Positions 1 through 7,727 of a stretch of DNA of 23,391 bases are shown piece by piece. The DNA comes from Gemmatimonadota bacterium (GTDB lineage Bacteria; Gemmatimonadota; Gemmatimonadetes; Longimicrobiales; RSA9), in NCBI GenBank assembly GCA_016207445.1, contig JACQPS010000018.1:1-23391 (forward strand), given 5' to 3'. The notes beneath the pieces were generated by a model. It was not told where the DNA came from. It saw nothing but the letters and a program-made list of their open reading frames with translations, and ran no database searches. Numbering within the stretch: position 1 is the stretch's first letter; each line of letters starts with the position of its first letter. The position numbers were made by a program, and so were the translations under genes.

Positions 1-516
1 ACATTTCAGACCAGCGCGCTGGTGGCGCTGCGGATGCTCGTTGGCTGGCATTTCCTCTACGAGGGGCTGGCCAAGATGACGAGCCCGTACTGGAGCTCGG
101 CCGGCTACCTGGGCGGATCGAAGGGGCCGCTACAGGACGTCTTCATCGCGCTGGCCTCGAATTCCACTGCGGTCACGATCGTAGACTACCTGAACATGTG
201 GGGGCTCACGCTCATCGGGCTCGCGCTCATGCTCGGCCTGCTCGAGCGAGCCGTCACCGTGGCCGGCATCGCGTTGCTCGCGCTTTACTACAGCGCCGCC
301 CCACCCTTCACGGGCTACACCTACGCCATGCCCACGGAGGGCAGCTACCTGGTTGTCAACAAGGTCCTGATCGAGCTGGGTGCGCTGGTCGTGCTGCTGG
401 CATTCCCGACCGCACGCACCTTCGGGCTGGACCGCTTCCTGGTGCGGCGCGCGGCGCCGCGGCCGGAGCCGGCACCGGAGCCCGAGCCCGAGCCGCTCGA
501 GCACGTACACGCGTAG
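1..516 (+). CDS. DoxX-like membrane protein, 5' end outside the window
   Basis: The reading frame is open from base 1, and an in-frame GTG at 22 lies inside what looks like the first membrane helix, so the true start is probably upstream. The visible protein has about four hydrophobic segments. Its beginning (GWHFLYEGLAKM, then WSSAGYL) matches the DoxX-like family often found next to Gfo/Idh/MocA oxidoreductases. A later segment reads LNMWGLTLIGLALMLGLLER, typical of the third helix region. The C-terminus leaves the membrane and ends in a Pro/Glu-rich tail (PEPAPEPEPEP) and HVHA. Its function is not established; a role in membrane redox or quinone-linked electron transfer would be an inference. 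The stop is 12 nt before the next start and a GGAGAA ribosome site lies between, so the two genes are likely co-transcribed. Confidence 0.8.
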   Translation, partial: TFQTSALVALRMLVGWHFLYEGLAKMTSPYWSSAGYLGGSKGPLQDVFIALASNSTAVTIVDYLNMWGLTLIGLALMLGLLERAVTVAGIALLALYYSAAPPFTGYTYAMPTEGSYLVVNKVLIELGALVVLLAFPTARTFGLDRFLVRRAAPRPEPAPEPEPEPLEHVHA

Positions 517-528
517 GGAGAACGGATC

Positions 529-2109
529 ATGAGCGACCAGAAGCTGAAGCTCGATGAAGGCGGCTTTCCGCTCTCGCGGCGGAGCCTGCTCAAGGCGCTG
601 GTGTCGATCCCCGTGGTCGGCGTCTTCCTCGCGAGCTTTCTGGACAAGAAGGCAGCGGACGACCTCAAGCGGCGCGCGCTGCTGCGCGAGCTCGGCGTCA
701 CCGAGAGGGGGCCGGCCGTGATCGAGAACGCGATTTCGCGGCCGCCGGGCAAGCGGCTGCGCGTCGGCATCATCGGCTTCGGCGGCGAAGGCGAAGCGCT
801 GGTGCGGCACGCGGGCTTCGCGCACCCGGAGTGGCTGGAGGATGCCCGCAAGCGACGCCGCGAGGATCCGCGGGACAAGGAGCTCGAGACCTACCTGGCG
901 CAGCCGGACCTCAACATCGCCATCACCGCCGTGTGTGACGTGTTCGACGTCCGTGCCGAGCGCGGCATCGCCGCGTCCCGCGTGGACGTGCGCCCGGGCG
1001 GCGCCTCCGCCAATCCGCCCGCCCGGCGTTTCCGGCGTTACACCGACATGCTGGAGAGCGGCGAGGTGGACGGGGTGATCATCGCGACGCCGGACCACTG
1101 GCATACGCGCATGACCGGGGACGCGGCGGCCGCCGGCATCCACGTCTACTGCGAGAAGTGCATGACCCGGACGGAGGAGGAAGCGCAGGCCATGGCCGCT
1201 GCGGTCCGGAGCTCGGGCATCGTGTTCCAGCTCGGGCACCAGAACCGCCAGTCGGAGAGCCACCTCAAGGCGCGCGACATCATCGAAGCCGGCATCCTGG
1301 GCCCCATCACGCTGGTCGAGGCGACCACGAACCGCAACTCACCCTGGGGCGCGTGGGTGTGGGACATCCACGAAAAGGGCAGCCCGCAGACGATCGACTG
1401 GGAGCACTTCCAGGAGAACGCGGGGCACCAGGTGCCGTTCAGCCTGGAGCGCTTCTTCCGCTGGCGCTGCTGGTTCGATTACGGCACCGGCCTGTCCGGC
1501 GACTTGCTCTCGCACGAGTTCGACGCCGTCAACATGATCGCCGGCTTCGGGATTCCGAAGTCCGTGGTCTCCTCGGGCGGCATCTACTACTTCAAGGACG
1601 GCCGGGACGTGCCCGATGTGTTCCAGGCGGTCTACGAGTATCCCGAGCGCGAGGTGACCTTCATGTACAGCGCCACGCTCGCCAACGGGAACAACCGCGG
1701 CCTGATCTTCATGGGCCACGACGGCACGATGCGGGTGAGTGGCGCCCTCACCGTGGCCGCGGACAACGAGTCCACGCGTTACGAGAAGATGATCAAGGAC
1801 GGCGTCATCGACCTCTCCCGGCCCATGTTCACCTACCAGCCCGGATTCCGTGGCATCGATGCCGTCACCTCGGCCACCGCCGAGTACTTCGCCAGCCGCG
1901 GACTGCTCTACACCTACCGCGGCGGGCGCCGCGTATCCGCGTACCACCTCCACCTCGCCGAGTGGCTCGACGTCATCCGCAACGGCGGGCAGACGAGCTG
2001 CAACATCGACCGGGGCTTCGAGGAAGCGATCACCTGCCACATGGCGACCCGCTCCCTTCTCGAGGGGCGCAGGGTGGCATGGGACCCCGTGCGGCAGCGC
2101 ATCGTGTGA
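529..2109 (+). CDS. Tat-exported Gfo/Idh/MocA family oxidoreductase
   Basis: This 526-aa protein begins with a twin-arginine signal (SRRSLLK, residues 16-22) followed by a hydrophobic stretch to about residue 37. It is therefore probably exported folded with its cofactor or anchored at the membrane. The nucleotide-binding fold starts near residue 78 (GIIGFGGEGEA, a GxGxxG loop). IIATPDHWH lies at 184-192 and the EK dyad of the family at 209-210, but the usual proline after EK is cysteine (CEKCMT). Later family-type stretches are GHQNR, DWEHF and a WFDYGTGLSGDLLSHEFD block. Family members oxidise or epimerise sugars and cyclitols with NAD(P). With DoxX before and DUF1080 after, a role in periplasmic sugar oxidation is likely; the substrate cannot be read. 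The start is supported by GGAGAA seven bases upstream. Confidence 0.9.
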   Translation: MSDQKLKLDEGGFPLSRRSLLKALVSIPVVGVFLASFLDKKAADDLKRRALLRELGVTERGPAVIENAISRPPGKRLRVGIIGFGGEGEALVRHAGFAHPEWLEDARKRRREDPRDKELETYLAQPDLNIAITAVCDVFDVRAERGIAASRVDVRPGGASANPPARRFRRYTDMLESGEVDGVIIATPDHWHTRMTGDAAAAGIHVYCEKCMTRTEEEAQAMAAAVRSSGIVFQLGHQNRQSESHLKARDIIEAGILGPITLVEATTNRNSPWGAWVWDIHEKGSPQTIDWEHFQENAGHQVPFSLERFFRWRCWFDYGTGLSGDLLSHEFDAVNMIAGFGIPKSVVSSGGIYYFKDGRDVPDVFQAVYEYPEREVTFMYSATLANGNNRGLIFMGHDGTMRVSGALTVAADNESTRYEKMIKDGVIDLSRPMFTYQPGFRGIDAVTSATAEYFASRGLLYTYRGGRRVSAYHLHLAEWLDVIRNGGQTSCNIDRGFEEAITCHMATRSLLEGRRVAWDPVRQRIV

Positions 2110-2123
2110 GCGGGGAGGGACGG

Positions 2124-2810
2124 ATGAGACGGCTCGCAGCCATCGGCATCGCCGTGGTCGCGCTCCCGATGGGCGCGTGCGGCGACAACCGCGCAATCGG
2201 CCAGCAACAAAGCGGCGCCCGGACCGGAACCGAGCAGATCCTTTCCCTGCGCGACGGCCGCTACTCGAAGCACGGCTGGAACCACTACGGCCCCGGCCAC
2301 TTCGAGCTGGACGAGCAGACCGGAATCCTCACCACGCGCGGCGGCATGGGGCTGCTCTGGTACGCGGTGCGGCAGTACCAGGACTTCGTGCTCGAGCTCG
2401 ACTTCAAGACCGCCAGCCGCACGAGCAACTCGGGCGTGTTCCTGCGCGTGCCCGGCGTCCCCACGAGCGACGACTACATCTACCACAGCTTCGAGGTCCA
2501 GATCGACGACGCCAGCGATGGCGTGCATCAGACTGGAGCCGTCTACGACGCCGAGGCGCCGAGCACGCGCGCTTCCCGGCCGCCCGGCGAGTGGAACCAC
2601 TACCGCATCACCTTCCAGGGCGACCACATCCTCGTCGAGCTGAACGGCAGGAAGGTCGTCGACTGGACGGCCGAGCCGCGCGGCAAGGTCGTGGACTTCG
2701 CGCGGCGTGGCTACATCGGGCTGCAGAACCACGATGACCGGAGTCCGGTGTATTTCCGGAATATCTACATCAAGGATCTGTCCGGGAACTCGAAGTCGGG
2801 GTCGAGCTAG
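2124..2810 (+). CDS. DUF1080 (3-keto-disaccharide hydrolase-like) lipoprotein
   Basis: I chose the ATG at 2124, eight bases after an AGGGA ribosome site and 14 nt after the oxidoreductase stop. It gives a 228-aa protein with a lipoprotein signal: a short basic start, a hydrophobic core and a lipobox ending at C19 (PMGAC). The mature part is one concanavalin/LamG-like beta-sandwich typical of DUF1080: GRYSKHGWNHYG, a TRGGMGLLWY stretch, LELDFKT, NSGVFLRVP, YEVQIDD-like FEVQIDDASD, WNHYRITF, VELNGRKV and a terminal GYIGLQNHDD...VYFRNIYIKDL. Members of this family hydrolyse 3-keto-glycosides, the products of Gfo/Idh-type sugar oxidation, which fits the gene directly upstream. Substrate and activity are inferred. 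A longer in-frame start upstream would lie inside the preceding gene and lacks a signal peptide. Confidence 0.87.
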   Translation: MRRLAAIGIAVVALPMGACGDNRAIGQQQSGARTGTEQILSLRDGRYSKHGWNHYGPGHFELDEQTGILTTRGGMGLLWYAVRQYQDFVLELDFKTASRTSNSGVFLRVPGVPTSDDYIYHSFEVQIDDASDGVHQTGAVYDAEAPSTRASRPPGEWNHYRITFQGDHILVELNGRKVVDWTAEPRGKVVDFARRGYIGLQNHDDRSPVYFRNIYIKDLSGNSKSGSS

Positions 2811-2872
2811 CCAAGCAGGTGGTGGCCAGTCGAGGAAGACCAGATCGTTTGGGCCTTCTCGTCACTCCCTGC

Positions 2873-3256
2873 TCAGCCGGGGAAGGCCGCCGCCAGCGGG
2901 CGATCGAACGTCTTCACCCGCTGAACTCCACGGCGCACGCAGCACGCCAGGTGAAGCAGATCGCGCGCGCCGAGTGACGGATGCGCGCTCACCAGATCTC
3001 GCGCGAGCATCACATCCTCAACCTCCACGTCCCAGATCGTTTTTGTTCTGTCCCTGGCCAAGGCGAAGGCTGCATCGAGCGTTTCCAGCCGATCGACCGG
3101 TAGGTAGGCGTGCATCAGCTCCTGGAGTACCTCCGCCGAAGTAACGAGCGGCTCGCCAGACTCGACGTGCTCCAGAAAAAAGGTTCGTGCCTCCGGCTTC
3201 AGCGGGTGGTCGCGGCCGACCGCGTACATGAAAACGTTCGTGTCCACGAAGATCAC
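2873..3256 (-). CDS. vapC: PIN-domain ribonuclease toxin, VapC type
   Basis: This 127-aa protein is a complete PIN domain. The expected acidic metal-binding residues are visible: D5 in IFVDTNVFMYA, E42/E46 in SAEVLQEL, D99 in LGARDLLHLA and D118 in VKTFDRPL. VapC toxins are Mg-dependent endoribonucleases, often cutting tRNA or rRNA, and are held inactive by a cognate antitoxin. Its ATG overlaps the antitoxin stop by four bases (ATGA), the usual translational coupling of such pairs. The gene converges on the DUF1080 gene; the 62-bp gap between the two stops shows no clear terminator. The target RNA is unknown. Confidence 0.9.
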   Translation of the reverse strand: MIFVDTNVFMYAVGRDHPLKPEARTFFLEHVESGEPLVTSAEVLQELMHAYLPVDRLETLDAAFALARDRTKTIWDVEVEDVMLARDLVSAHPSLGARDLLHLACCVRRGVQRVKTFDRPLAAAFPG

Positions 3257-3528
3257 GCCGCCGAGCCTCCCGAACGAATCGATTCCTCGATCGCGCGCCG
3301 GTGCACCGACCAGTCCGGCTCCTTCCCTCGCTCGTGCGCATCGCAGGCGCGGAAGAACTCCTCCAGGGCGGCTCGTGAGTCGAGGCGAACACGGGCTTCT
3401 TCCGCTGCGAGCTTCTCACGGGCGGCGTCGCGCAGCCACTGGCTCAGCGTTTTTCCCTCGCGCGCCGCGCGGCGACGGAAGCGCTCCTTTTCGGCGTCGT
3501 CGACTACGATATGGATCCGGCGGGGCAC
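3253..3528 (-). CDS. Ribbon-helix-helix antitoxin partner of VapC
   Basis: I chose the GTG at 3528-3526 because a near-perfect ribosome site (AAAGGAGG, 3542-3535) lies six bases before it. This gives 91 aa; the ATG 24 bases further upstream lacks such a site and adds residues outside the domain. The N-terminus is a ribbon-helix-helix DNA-binding fold: a basic beta strand (RRIHIVVDD), then two helices (EKERFRRRAAREGK and SQWLRDAAREKL). The C-terminal half (EEFFRACDAHERG...) is expected to wrap the toxin. Such antitoxins neutralise VapC and repress their own promoter. The next gene downstream is the PIN toxin, overlapping by four bases. Confidence 0.85.
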   Translation of the reverse strand: MPRRIHIVVDDAEKERFRRRAAREGKTLSQWLRDAAREKLAAEEARVRLDSRAALEEFFRACDAHERGKEPDWSVHRRAIEESIRSGGSAA

Positions 3529-3550
3529 GGCACACCTCCTTTGCACATAC

Positions 3551-3580
3551 ACAATAAGGGTGTGCTATCGCCGGCGTCAA
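3551..3580 (-). promoter_or_regulatory. Candidate sigma-70 promoter of the toxin-antitoxin pair
   Basis: Read on the minus strand, a -35 box TTGACG (3580-3575) and a -10 box TATTGT (3556-3551) are separated by 18 bp. The predicted transcript start, near 3544, lies just before the AAAGGAGG ribosome site. Inverted half-sites GCACA...TGTGC (3565-3543) overlap the -10 box and could be the antitoxin operator. The boxes are read from sequence; operator use is inferred. Confidence 0.5.
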
Positions 3581-3588
3581 CCGGTGCA

Positions 3589-3640
3589 GGCACCGCCGCG
3601 GAACAGGCGCGCCGGGCCGCGCCCCGTGTGCGGCGGTGCC
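3589..3640 (-). terminator. Strong hairpin after citrate synthase, possible terminator
   Basis: A perfect 11-bp inverted repeat (GGCACCGCCGC at 3589-3599, GCGGCGGTGCC at 3630-3640) encloses an inner GGCGCG/CGCGCC stem. It begins three bases beyond the citrate synthase stop. No U-run follows on the minus strand, so it is not a textbook intrinsic terminator. It would still separate gltA transcription from the toxin-antitoxin promoter that begins nine bases further on. Confidence 0.45.
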
Positions 3641-3642
3641 GC

Positions 3643-4974
<1,332 letters not shown>

Positions 4975-5123
4975 GAAATCCTCCAGGGGCCGGGGGGATG
5001 CGTGCGACGACGCAAGAGGAGCAATCCGCGGGCAAGGCGCGGGGCGCTCCGGCCCGGTACGGCTAACGTTCTCGGCTGCTTGGAGTTGCGCGCTTGGCGC
5101 CCGGCGTGCCCCCGACCGGGTCA

Positions 5124-5150
5124 GGGACAATGCGCCCCGCTCGCGGGACA
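5124..5150 (+). promoter_or_regulatory. Two GGGACA half-sites near the gltA promoter
   Basis: GGGACA occurs at 5124-5129 and 5145-5150, 21 bp apart (two helical turns). The first continues as GGGACA-ATG-CGCCCC, matching four of six bases of the opposite half-site in the 15-bp palindromes at 13135 and 15808. The second overlaps the predicted gltA transcript start, so binding there could repress rather than activate. Confidence 0.4.
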
Positions 5151-5153
5151 CCC

Positions 5154-5169
5154 TGCAACCCCGCGACCA
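5154..5169 (-). promoter_or_regulatory. Candidate sigma-54 promoter for gltA
   Basis: The minus strand reads TGGTCGCGGGGTTGCA. It has the GG-N10-GC spacing of -24/-12 promoters and a full TTGCA -12 box; the -24 box keeps only TGG. The predicted start near 5143 leaves a 170-nt leader before the gltA ATG. TGTCCC hexamers lie upstream at 5203 and 5237. Confidence 0.45.
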
Positions 5170-5193
5170 GCCAGGCACGCGTCGCCCGTCTCT

Positions 5194-5242
5194 GGGTTGA
5201 ATTGTCCCGTGCCGCGCCGGCCGCCGGGCACAACTTTGTCCC
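5194..5242 (-). promoter_or_regulatory. Two TGTCCC half-sites upstream of the gltA promoter
   Basis: TGTCCC lies at 5203-5208 (as GGGTTG-AAT-TGTCCC) and 5237-5242 (as GGGCACA-ACT-TTGTCCC). Both are imperfect versions of the palindrome at 13135 and 15808. They sit 33-66 bp upstream of the -24 element of the candidate gltA promoter, a possible position for activator sites. Confidence 0.4.
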
Positions 5243-5478
5243 AGGCGGAAGGGGTGCATCTACATAAATCATTATTTCGCAATCACTTGGCTATCGTGCG
5301 CCCTGGACCGCCTCTTGTACCACCCACGCCCCTAGCGCTGCGCGCGGATTTGCTGGAGCGAACGGGACGATCTCGTCGATGATCAGGGGCGGCCGCTTCG
5401 TCCCCATAGATCGGGACTACGTGGATGGCCCGGCGGGCCCGTCGGCCCAGTCCGAGCCGTCGTGAAGGAAGGCCGAGT

Positions 5479-5991
5479 ATGAACGACCCGGGTACGCTCA
5501 ACGAGACGACCGTCATCGGGCTGGGGAATCCCCTCATCGGGGACGACGGTCTGGGCCTCGCCGCGCTGGCCCGCCTGCGCGAGGAGTGGGAGTTGCCGCC
5601 GGGCGTGAAGCTGGTGGACGGTGGCACGTGGGGGATGAATCTGCTCCCGGTGATCGAGCAGTCGGACCGGCTGATCCTGCTGGACGCGATCGACGTGGGC
5701 GCGCCCCCGGGCGCCCTGGTGACGCTCGAGCGCCGCGAGCTGCCGCTCCTCCTGACCATGAAAGTCTCGCCGCATCAGGTAGACCTGCGCGATGTGCTGG
5801 CGCTGGCCGAGTTCCGCGGCCGGCTGCCCGCCGACACGGTCGCGCTCGGCATCCAGCCCGGGTCGGTCGGCTTGGCCGGCGAGCTGAGCGCGCCCGTCCG
5901 GCAGGCGCTGGACACGCTGATCCGCCGGATCGTCCAGCGACTGGAATCGTGGGGACACTCTTGTCGCCCGCGCAGCCACGTGCATGCATGA
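5479..5991 (+). CDS. [NiFe]-hydrogenase maturation endopeptidase (HyaD/HycI/HoxM-type)
   Basis: These cytoplasmic proteases remove the C-terminal tail of the hydrogenase large subunit after nickel insertion. The 170-aa protein begins at an ATG preceded by AAGGAAGG; the frame stays open further upstream but without protein-like sequence. Family marks are the N-terminal loop GLGNPLIGDDGLG (residues 14-26), GGTWGMNLL (48-56), ILLDAID with D69, and SPHQ with H99. These match the three nickel-binding positions of HybD-type enzymes, with aspartate D23 in place of the glutamate of HybD, as in other members. GIQPGSVGLAGELS is a further family block. The last eight bases overlap the hypA start, so the two are translationally coupled. 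No hydrogenase structural gene is visible, so the client enzyme is unknown. Confidence 0.88.
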   Translation: MNDPGTLNETTVIGLGNPLIGDDGLGLAALARLREEWELPPGVKLVDGGTWGMNLLPVIEQSDRLILLDAIDVGAPPGALVTLERRELPLLLTMKVSPHQVDLRDVLALAEFRGRLPADTVALGIQPGSVGLAGELSAPVRQALDTLIRRIVQRLESWGHSCRPRSHVHA

Positions 5992-6247
5992 GCTGAGCAT
6001 TGCCCTCGAGATCAGCCGGCTGGCCGAGGAGCGGCTGGGGCGCGGCGGCCTGCAGGACCTCGTCACCGTGGGGCTCGAGGTCGGAAACGACTCCGGCGTC
6101 GAAGCGCACAACCTGCAGTTCTGCCTGGAGGCGCTGCTGGCGCCGCCCTTCCGCGCCCGGCCGCTGATGCAGTTGGTGGAGGGCGACGCGCTCCGGATCA
6201 CGTTCCTGGAGGTGGACGATGAGCATTCGGACGATCGAGCTGCGTGA
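5984..6247 (+). CDS. hypA: HypA-like nickel chaperone without the zinc domain
   Basis: HypA delivers nickel to the hydrogenase large subunit together with HypB. The 87-aa product starts with MHELSIALEI, which includes the H2 nickel ligand, and follows the family through LVTVGLEVGNDSGVEAHNL and FCLEALL. It then jumps to the family's last strand (EGDALRITFLEVDDE). The zinc ribbon with two CxxC pairs that normally lies between these parts is missing; the only cysteine is C47. Normal HypA is about 113 aa. The change keeps frame and no stop interrupts the gene, so it looks like a clean domain loss rather than decay. It overlaps the protease gene by eight bases and hypB by 29. Nickel-binding ability is uncertain. 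Confidence 0.82.
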   Translation: MHELSIALEISRLAEERLGRGGLQDLVTVGLEVGNDSGVEAHNLQFCLEALLAPPFRARPLMQLVEGDALRITFLEVDDEHSDDRAA

Positions 6248-6905
6248 GCCGGTCCTGACACGCAACAACGACATCGCCGCGCGGGTGCGGCACCGCCTGG
6301 AGGAGGCGGGCGTCGTCGCCTACAACCTGGTGTCCTCTCCGGGATCCGGGAAAACCTCGCTGCTGGAATGCACGCTGAAGGACCTCGGGAAGGACCTGGG
6401 CATCGCCGTGATCACCGGCGACGTGCAGACGCAGAACGACGCGGAGCGGCTGTCCCTCTACACGCCGCGGCTCGTCCAGGCCGTGGTCACGGGTGGCGCC
6501 TGCCACCTGGACGCGGCGCAGATCGAAGCAGCGCTCGAGTCCATCCTGCTGGAAGAGACCGACCTTCTGTGCGTGGAGAACGTGGGCAATCTGGTGTGCC
6601 CGGCAGGCTGGGACCTGGGCGAGGCGGCGAAGGTCGTGATCTTCTCGGTGACGGAGGGGGAGGACAAGCCGCTCAAGTACCCGAAGATGTTCCGCCAGGC
6701 GCGGGTCGCGATCCTGAACAAGATCGACCTGCTCCCGTTCGTCCCCTTCGACCTCGAGCGGGCGGTCGAGTTCGCCCGTGAGATCAACCCTGAGCTGCGC
6801 TTCTTCTTCACTTCCGCACTGACCGGGGAGGGAATGCTCGAGTGGTACGACTTCCTGAAAGCGCAGGTGAGCGCGGTGCGGCCCCGCCCGCTGCTCCCGG
6901 TGTGA
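6219..6905 (+). CDS. hypB: Hydrogenase nickel-insertion GTPase HypB
   Basis: HypB is a SIMIBI-class GTPase that powers nickel transfer from HypA to the hydrogenase precursor. The 228-aa protein has Walker A SPGSGKTS (40-47), GDVQTQNDAE (68-77), the metal-site CHLDA with C95 and H96, ENVGNLVCPAGWDLGE (120-135) containing C127, SVTEGEDKPLKYPKMF, and the base-recognition NKID (167-170). The common GDQQT and NTG motifs are altered to GDVQT and VTGG. There is no N-terminal histidine-rich nickel store. The start has GGAGG eight bases upstream, inside the end of hypA, so the three genes form a coupled operon. HypC, D, E and F are not in the window. Confidence 0.94.
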   Translation: MSIRTIELREPVLTRNNDIAARVRHRLEEAGVVAYNLVSSPGSGKTSLLECTLKDLGKDLGIAVITGDVQTQNDAERLSLYTPRLVQAVVTGGACHLDAAQIEAALESILLEETDLLCVENVGNLVCPAGWDLGEAAKVVIFSVTEGEDKPLKYPKMFRQARVAILNKIDLLPFVPFDLERAVEFAREINPELRFFFTSALTGEGMLEWYDFLKAQVSAVRPRPLLPV

Positions 6906-7009
6906 AGCGCGCACCCGCTCGCGGCGCGGATCCGTAGCGAGCAGCGAGGCGGCCGTGCAGGGACTGAGCGTCCGGTGCTGGGCACCGCGGCCTGCGAAGC
7001 GATCCGTGA

Positions 7010-7180
7010 GCTGAGCTGGAGCCCGGCTTTGCGGAAATCGCGGGCCGTCGCCACATCGAGCGAGTTGAACCGCTGCGGGCGGTCGATGGTGATGATGCCG
7101 ACGTCGCCATCGCGATCCATGCGGATGTGCTCCATCTCGGGAGCACGATCGGATCTCATTGACTGGTTCACGTCATACAC
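7010..7180 (-). pseudogene. Truncated enoyl-CoA hydratase/isomerase remnant
   Basis: On the minus strand about 57 codons remain, from an ATG at 7180 (AGGAG three bases before it) or 7135. The stretch MDRDGDVGIITIDRPQRFNS followed by LDVATARDFRKAGLQL is the N-terminal beta strand and first helix of the crotonase family. Similarity ends near 7010; the frame then runs on into the antisense of hypB with unrelated sequence. The oxyanion-hole and catalytic parts are missing, so no enzyme can be made. It looks like a gene start left after a deletion or rearrangement that brought hypB into this position. It lies just downstream of feoA on the same strand. Confidence 0.7.
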
Positions 7181-7184
7181 TCCT

Positions 7185-7213
7185 GCCGTCGAACGGCGCG
7201 CGTCGGCGCGCGC
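7185..7213 (-). terminator. Overlapping GC hairpins after feoA
   Basis: Immediately after the feoA stop are two overlapping inverted repeats, GCGCGC-N4-GCGCGC (7196-7211) and GCCGT-N3-ACGGC (7185-7197). They could fold as alternative hairpins. There is no U-run, so a terminator role is only possible. Confidence 0.25.
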
Positions 7214-7558
7214 TCAGTCCGGCCGCACGCGAATGCGCTTCGCGAGCTCGGCATCCACGGCGAATTCGCCGTACCCGATGCGGAAGACGTAGGCGGGAGA
7301 GCGCTGCACGAGCGTGAGGCGCACTCCCGGCAGAACGCCCATGGCCGCGAGGCGGGCGCTCACGGCGCTGCCCGGTTCTTCCAGGCACGTGACGATCGCC
7401 GGCCGCCGCAGCTCCAGCGTCGTGAGCCGCACGGAATCGCAGTCGAGTGCGGCGCAGCGCTCCGCCTCTGGAACCGGAGCGCCCGCGGGGCAGTCTTCAC
7501 CCCAGCGGCCCCGGCGCAGGGCGCGCCAGCCGGCGCGCAGCACGTCAGTGGGCGTCAT
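7214..7558 (-). CDS. feoA: FeoA-domain protein with a cysteine-bearing N-terminal extension
   Basis: FeoA is a small cytoplasmic SH3-like protein that supports the FeoB ferrous iron transporter. The domain occupies about residues 48-114: LELRRPAIVTCLEEP, VSARLAAMGVLPGVRLTLVQRSP, and a closing GEFAVDAELAKRIRV. FeoA is usually 75-85 aa. Here some 45 extra residues precede it and carry C23, C35 and C40, possibly a metal site. The ATG at 7558 lies 14 bases inside the end of the zinc-ribbon gene and has no clear ribosome site, so it probably relies on translational coupling. The order feoB, zinc-ribbon, feoA is the reverse of the enterobacterial feoABC operon. Confidence 0.88.
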   Translation of the reverse strand: MTPTDVLRAGWRALRRGRWGEDCPAGAPVPEAERCAALDCDSVRLTTLELRRPAIVTCLEEPGSAVSARLAAMGVLPGVRLTLVQRSPAYVFRIGYGEFAVDAELAKRIRVRPD

Positions 7559-7727
7559 GGGGCACCAGCCAGTGCCGCAGCTTTACGAGCCAGGGCGGCG
7601 GCACGGGGTTCTCGTAGCCGCAATACGGGCAGCGCACCGCACGACAGTCGGCGCCGAGCGGGCACTGCTGGCAGGCAGGCTGCCCCCGGTCCTCCTCGAA
7701 CTCGCGACCGCAGAAGGCGCAGGTCAT
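7545..7727 (-). CDS. 60-aa cysteine-rich zinc-ribbon protein between feoB and feoA
   Basis: The ATG overlaps the feoB stop by four bases (ATGA) and the end overlaps feoA by 14, so it belongs to the operon. Seven cysteines are arranged as CAFC (3, 6), CQQC (19, 22), C28 and CPYC (33, 36), followed by a proline-rich link and a basic, aromatic tail (PPPWLVKLRHWLVPH). The pattern fits a zinc ribbon or rubredoxin-like fold with one extra cysteine. Several feo operons contain small accessory proteins such as FeoC, but I see no direct resemblance to FeoC's winged helix. It might sense iron or bind the FeoB cytoplasmic face; this is inference. Confidence 0.75.
   Translation of the reverse strand: MTCAFCGREFEEDRGQPACQQCPLGADCRAVRCPYCGYENPVPPPWLVKLRHWLVPHDAH

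Larger units (their letters stand above)
4975..5478. other. Divergent 504-bp regulatory gap between gltA and the hydrogenase-maturation genes
   Basis: No convincing gene was found here; short frames have biased, low-complexity translations. The gap holds four exact copies of the GGGACA/TGTCCC hexamer (5124, 5145, 5203, 5237), one candidate sigma-54 promoter facing gltA (5154-5169) and an A/T-rich patch (about 5260-5290) that stands out from the GC-rich surroundings. A weak GG-N10-GC element faces the hydrogenase side (5243-5258). Confidence 0.6.

Noticed and set aside
2707..3144. A plus-strand frame over the DUF1080 end and the PIN toxin
   Set aside because: It spans two supported genes on opposite strands and has a composition typical of a shadow frame.
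5063..5272. A possible small gene in the gltA upstream gap
   Set aside because: Pro/Arg-rich translation, no ribosome site, and it overlaps the cluster of regulatory hexamers.
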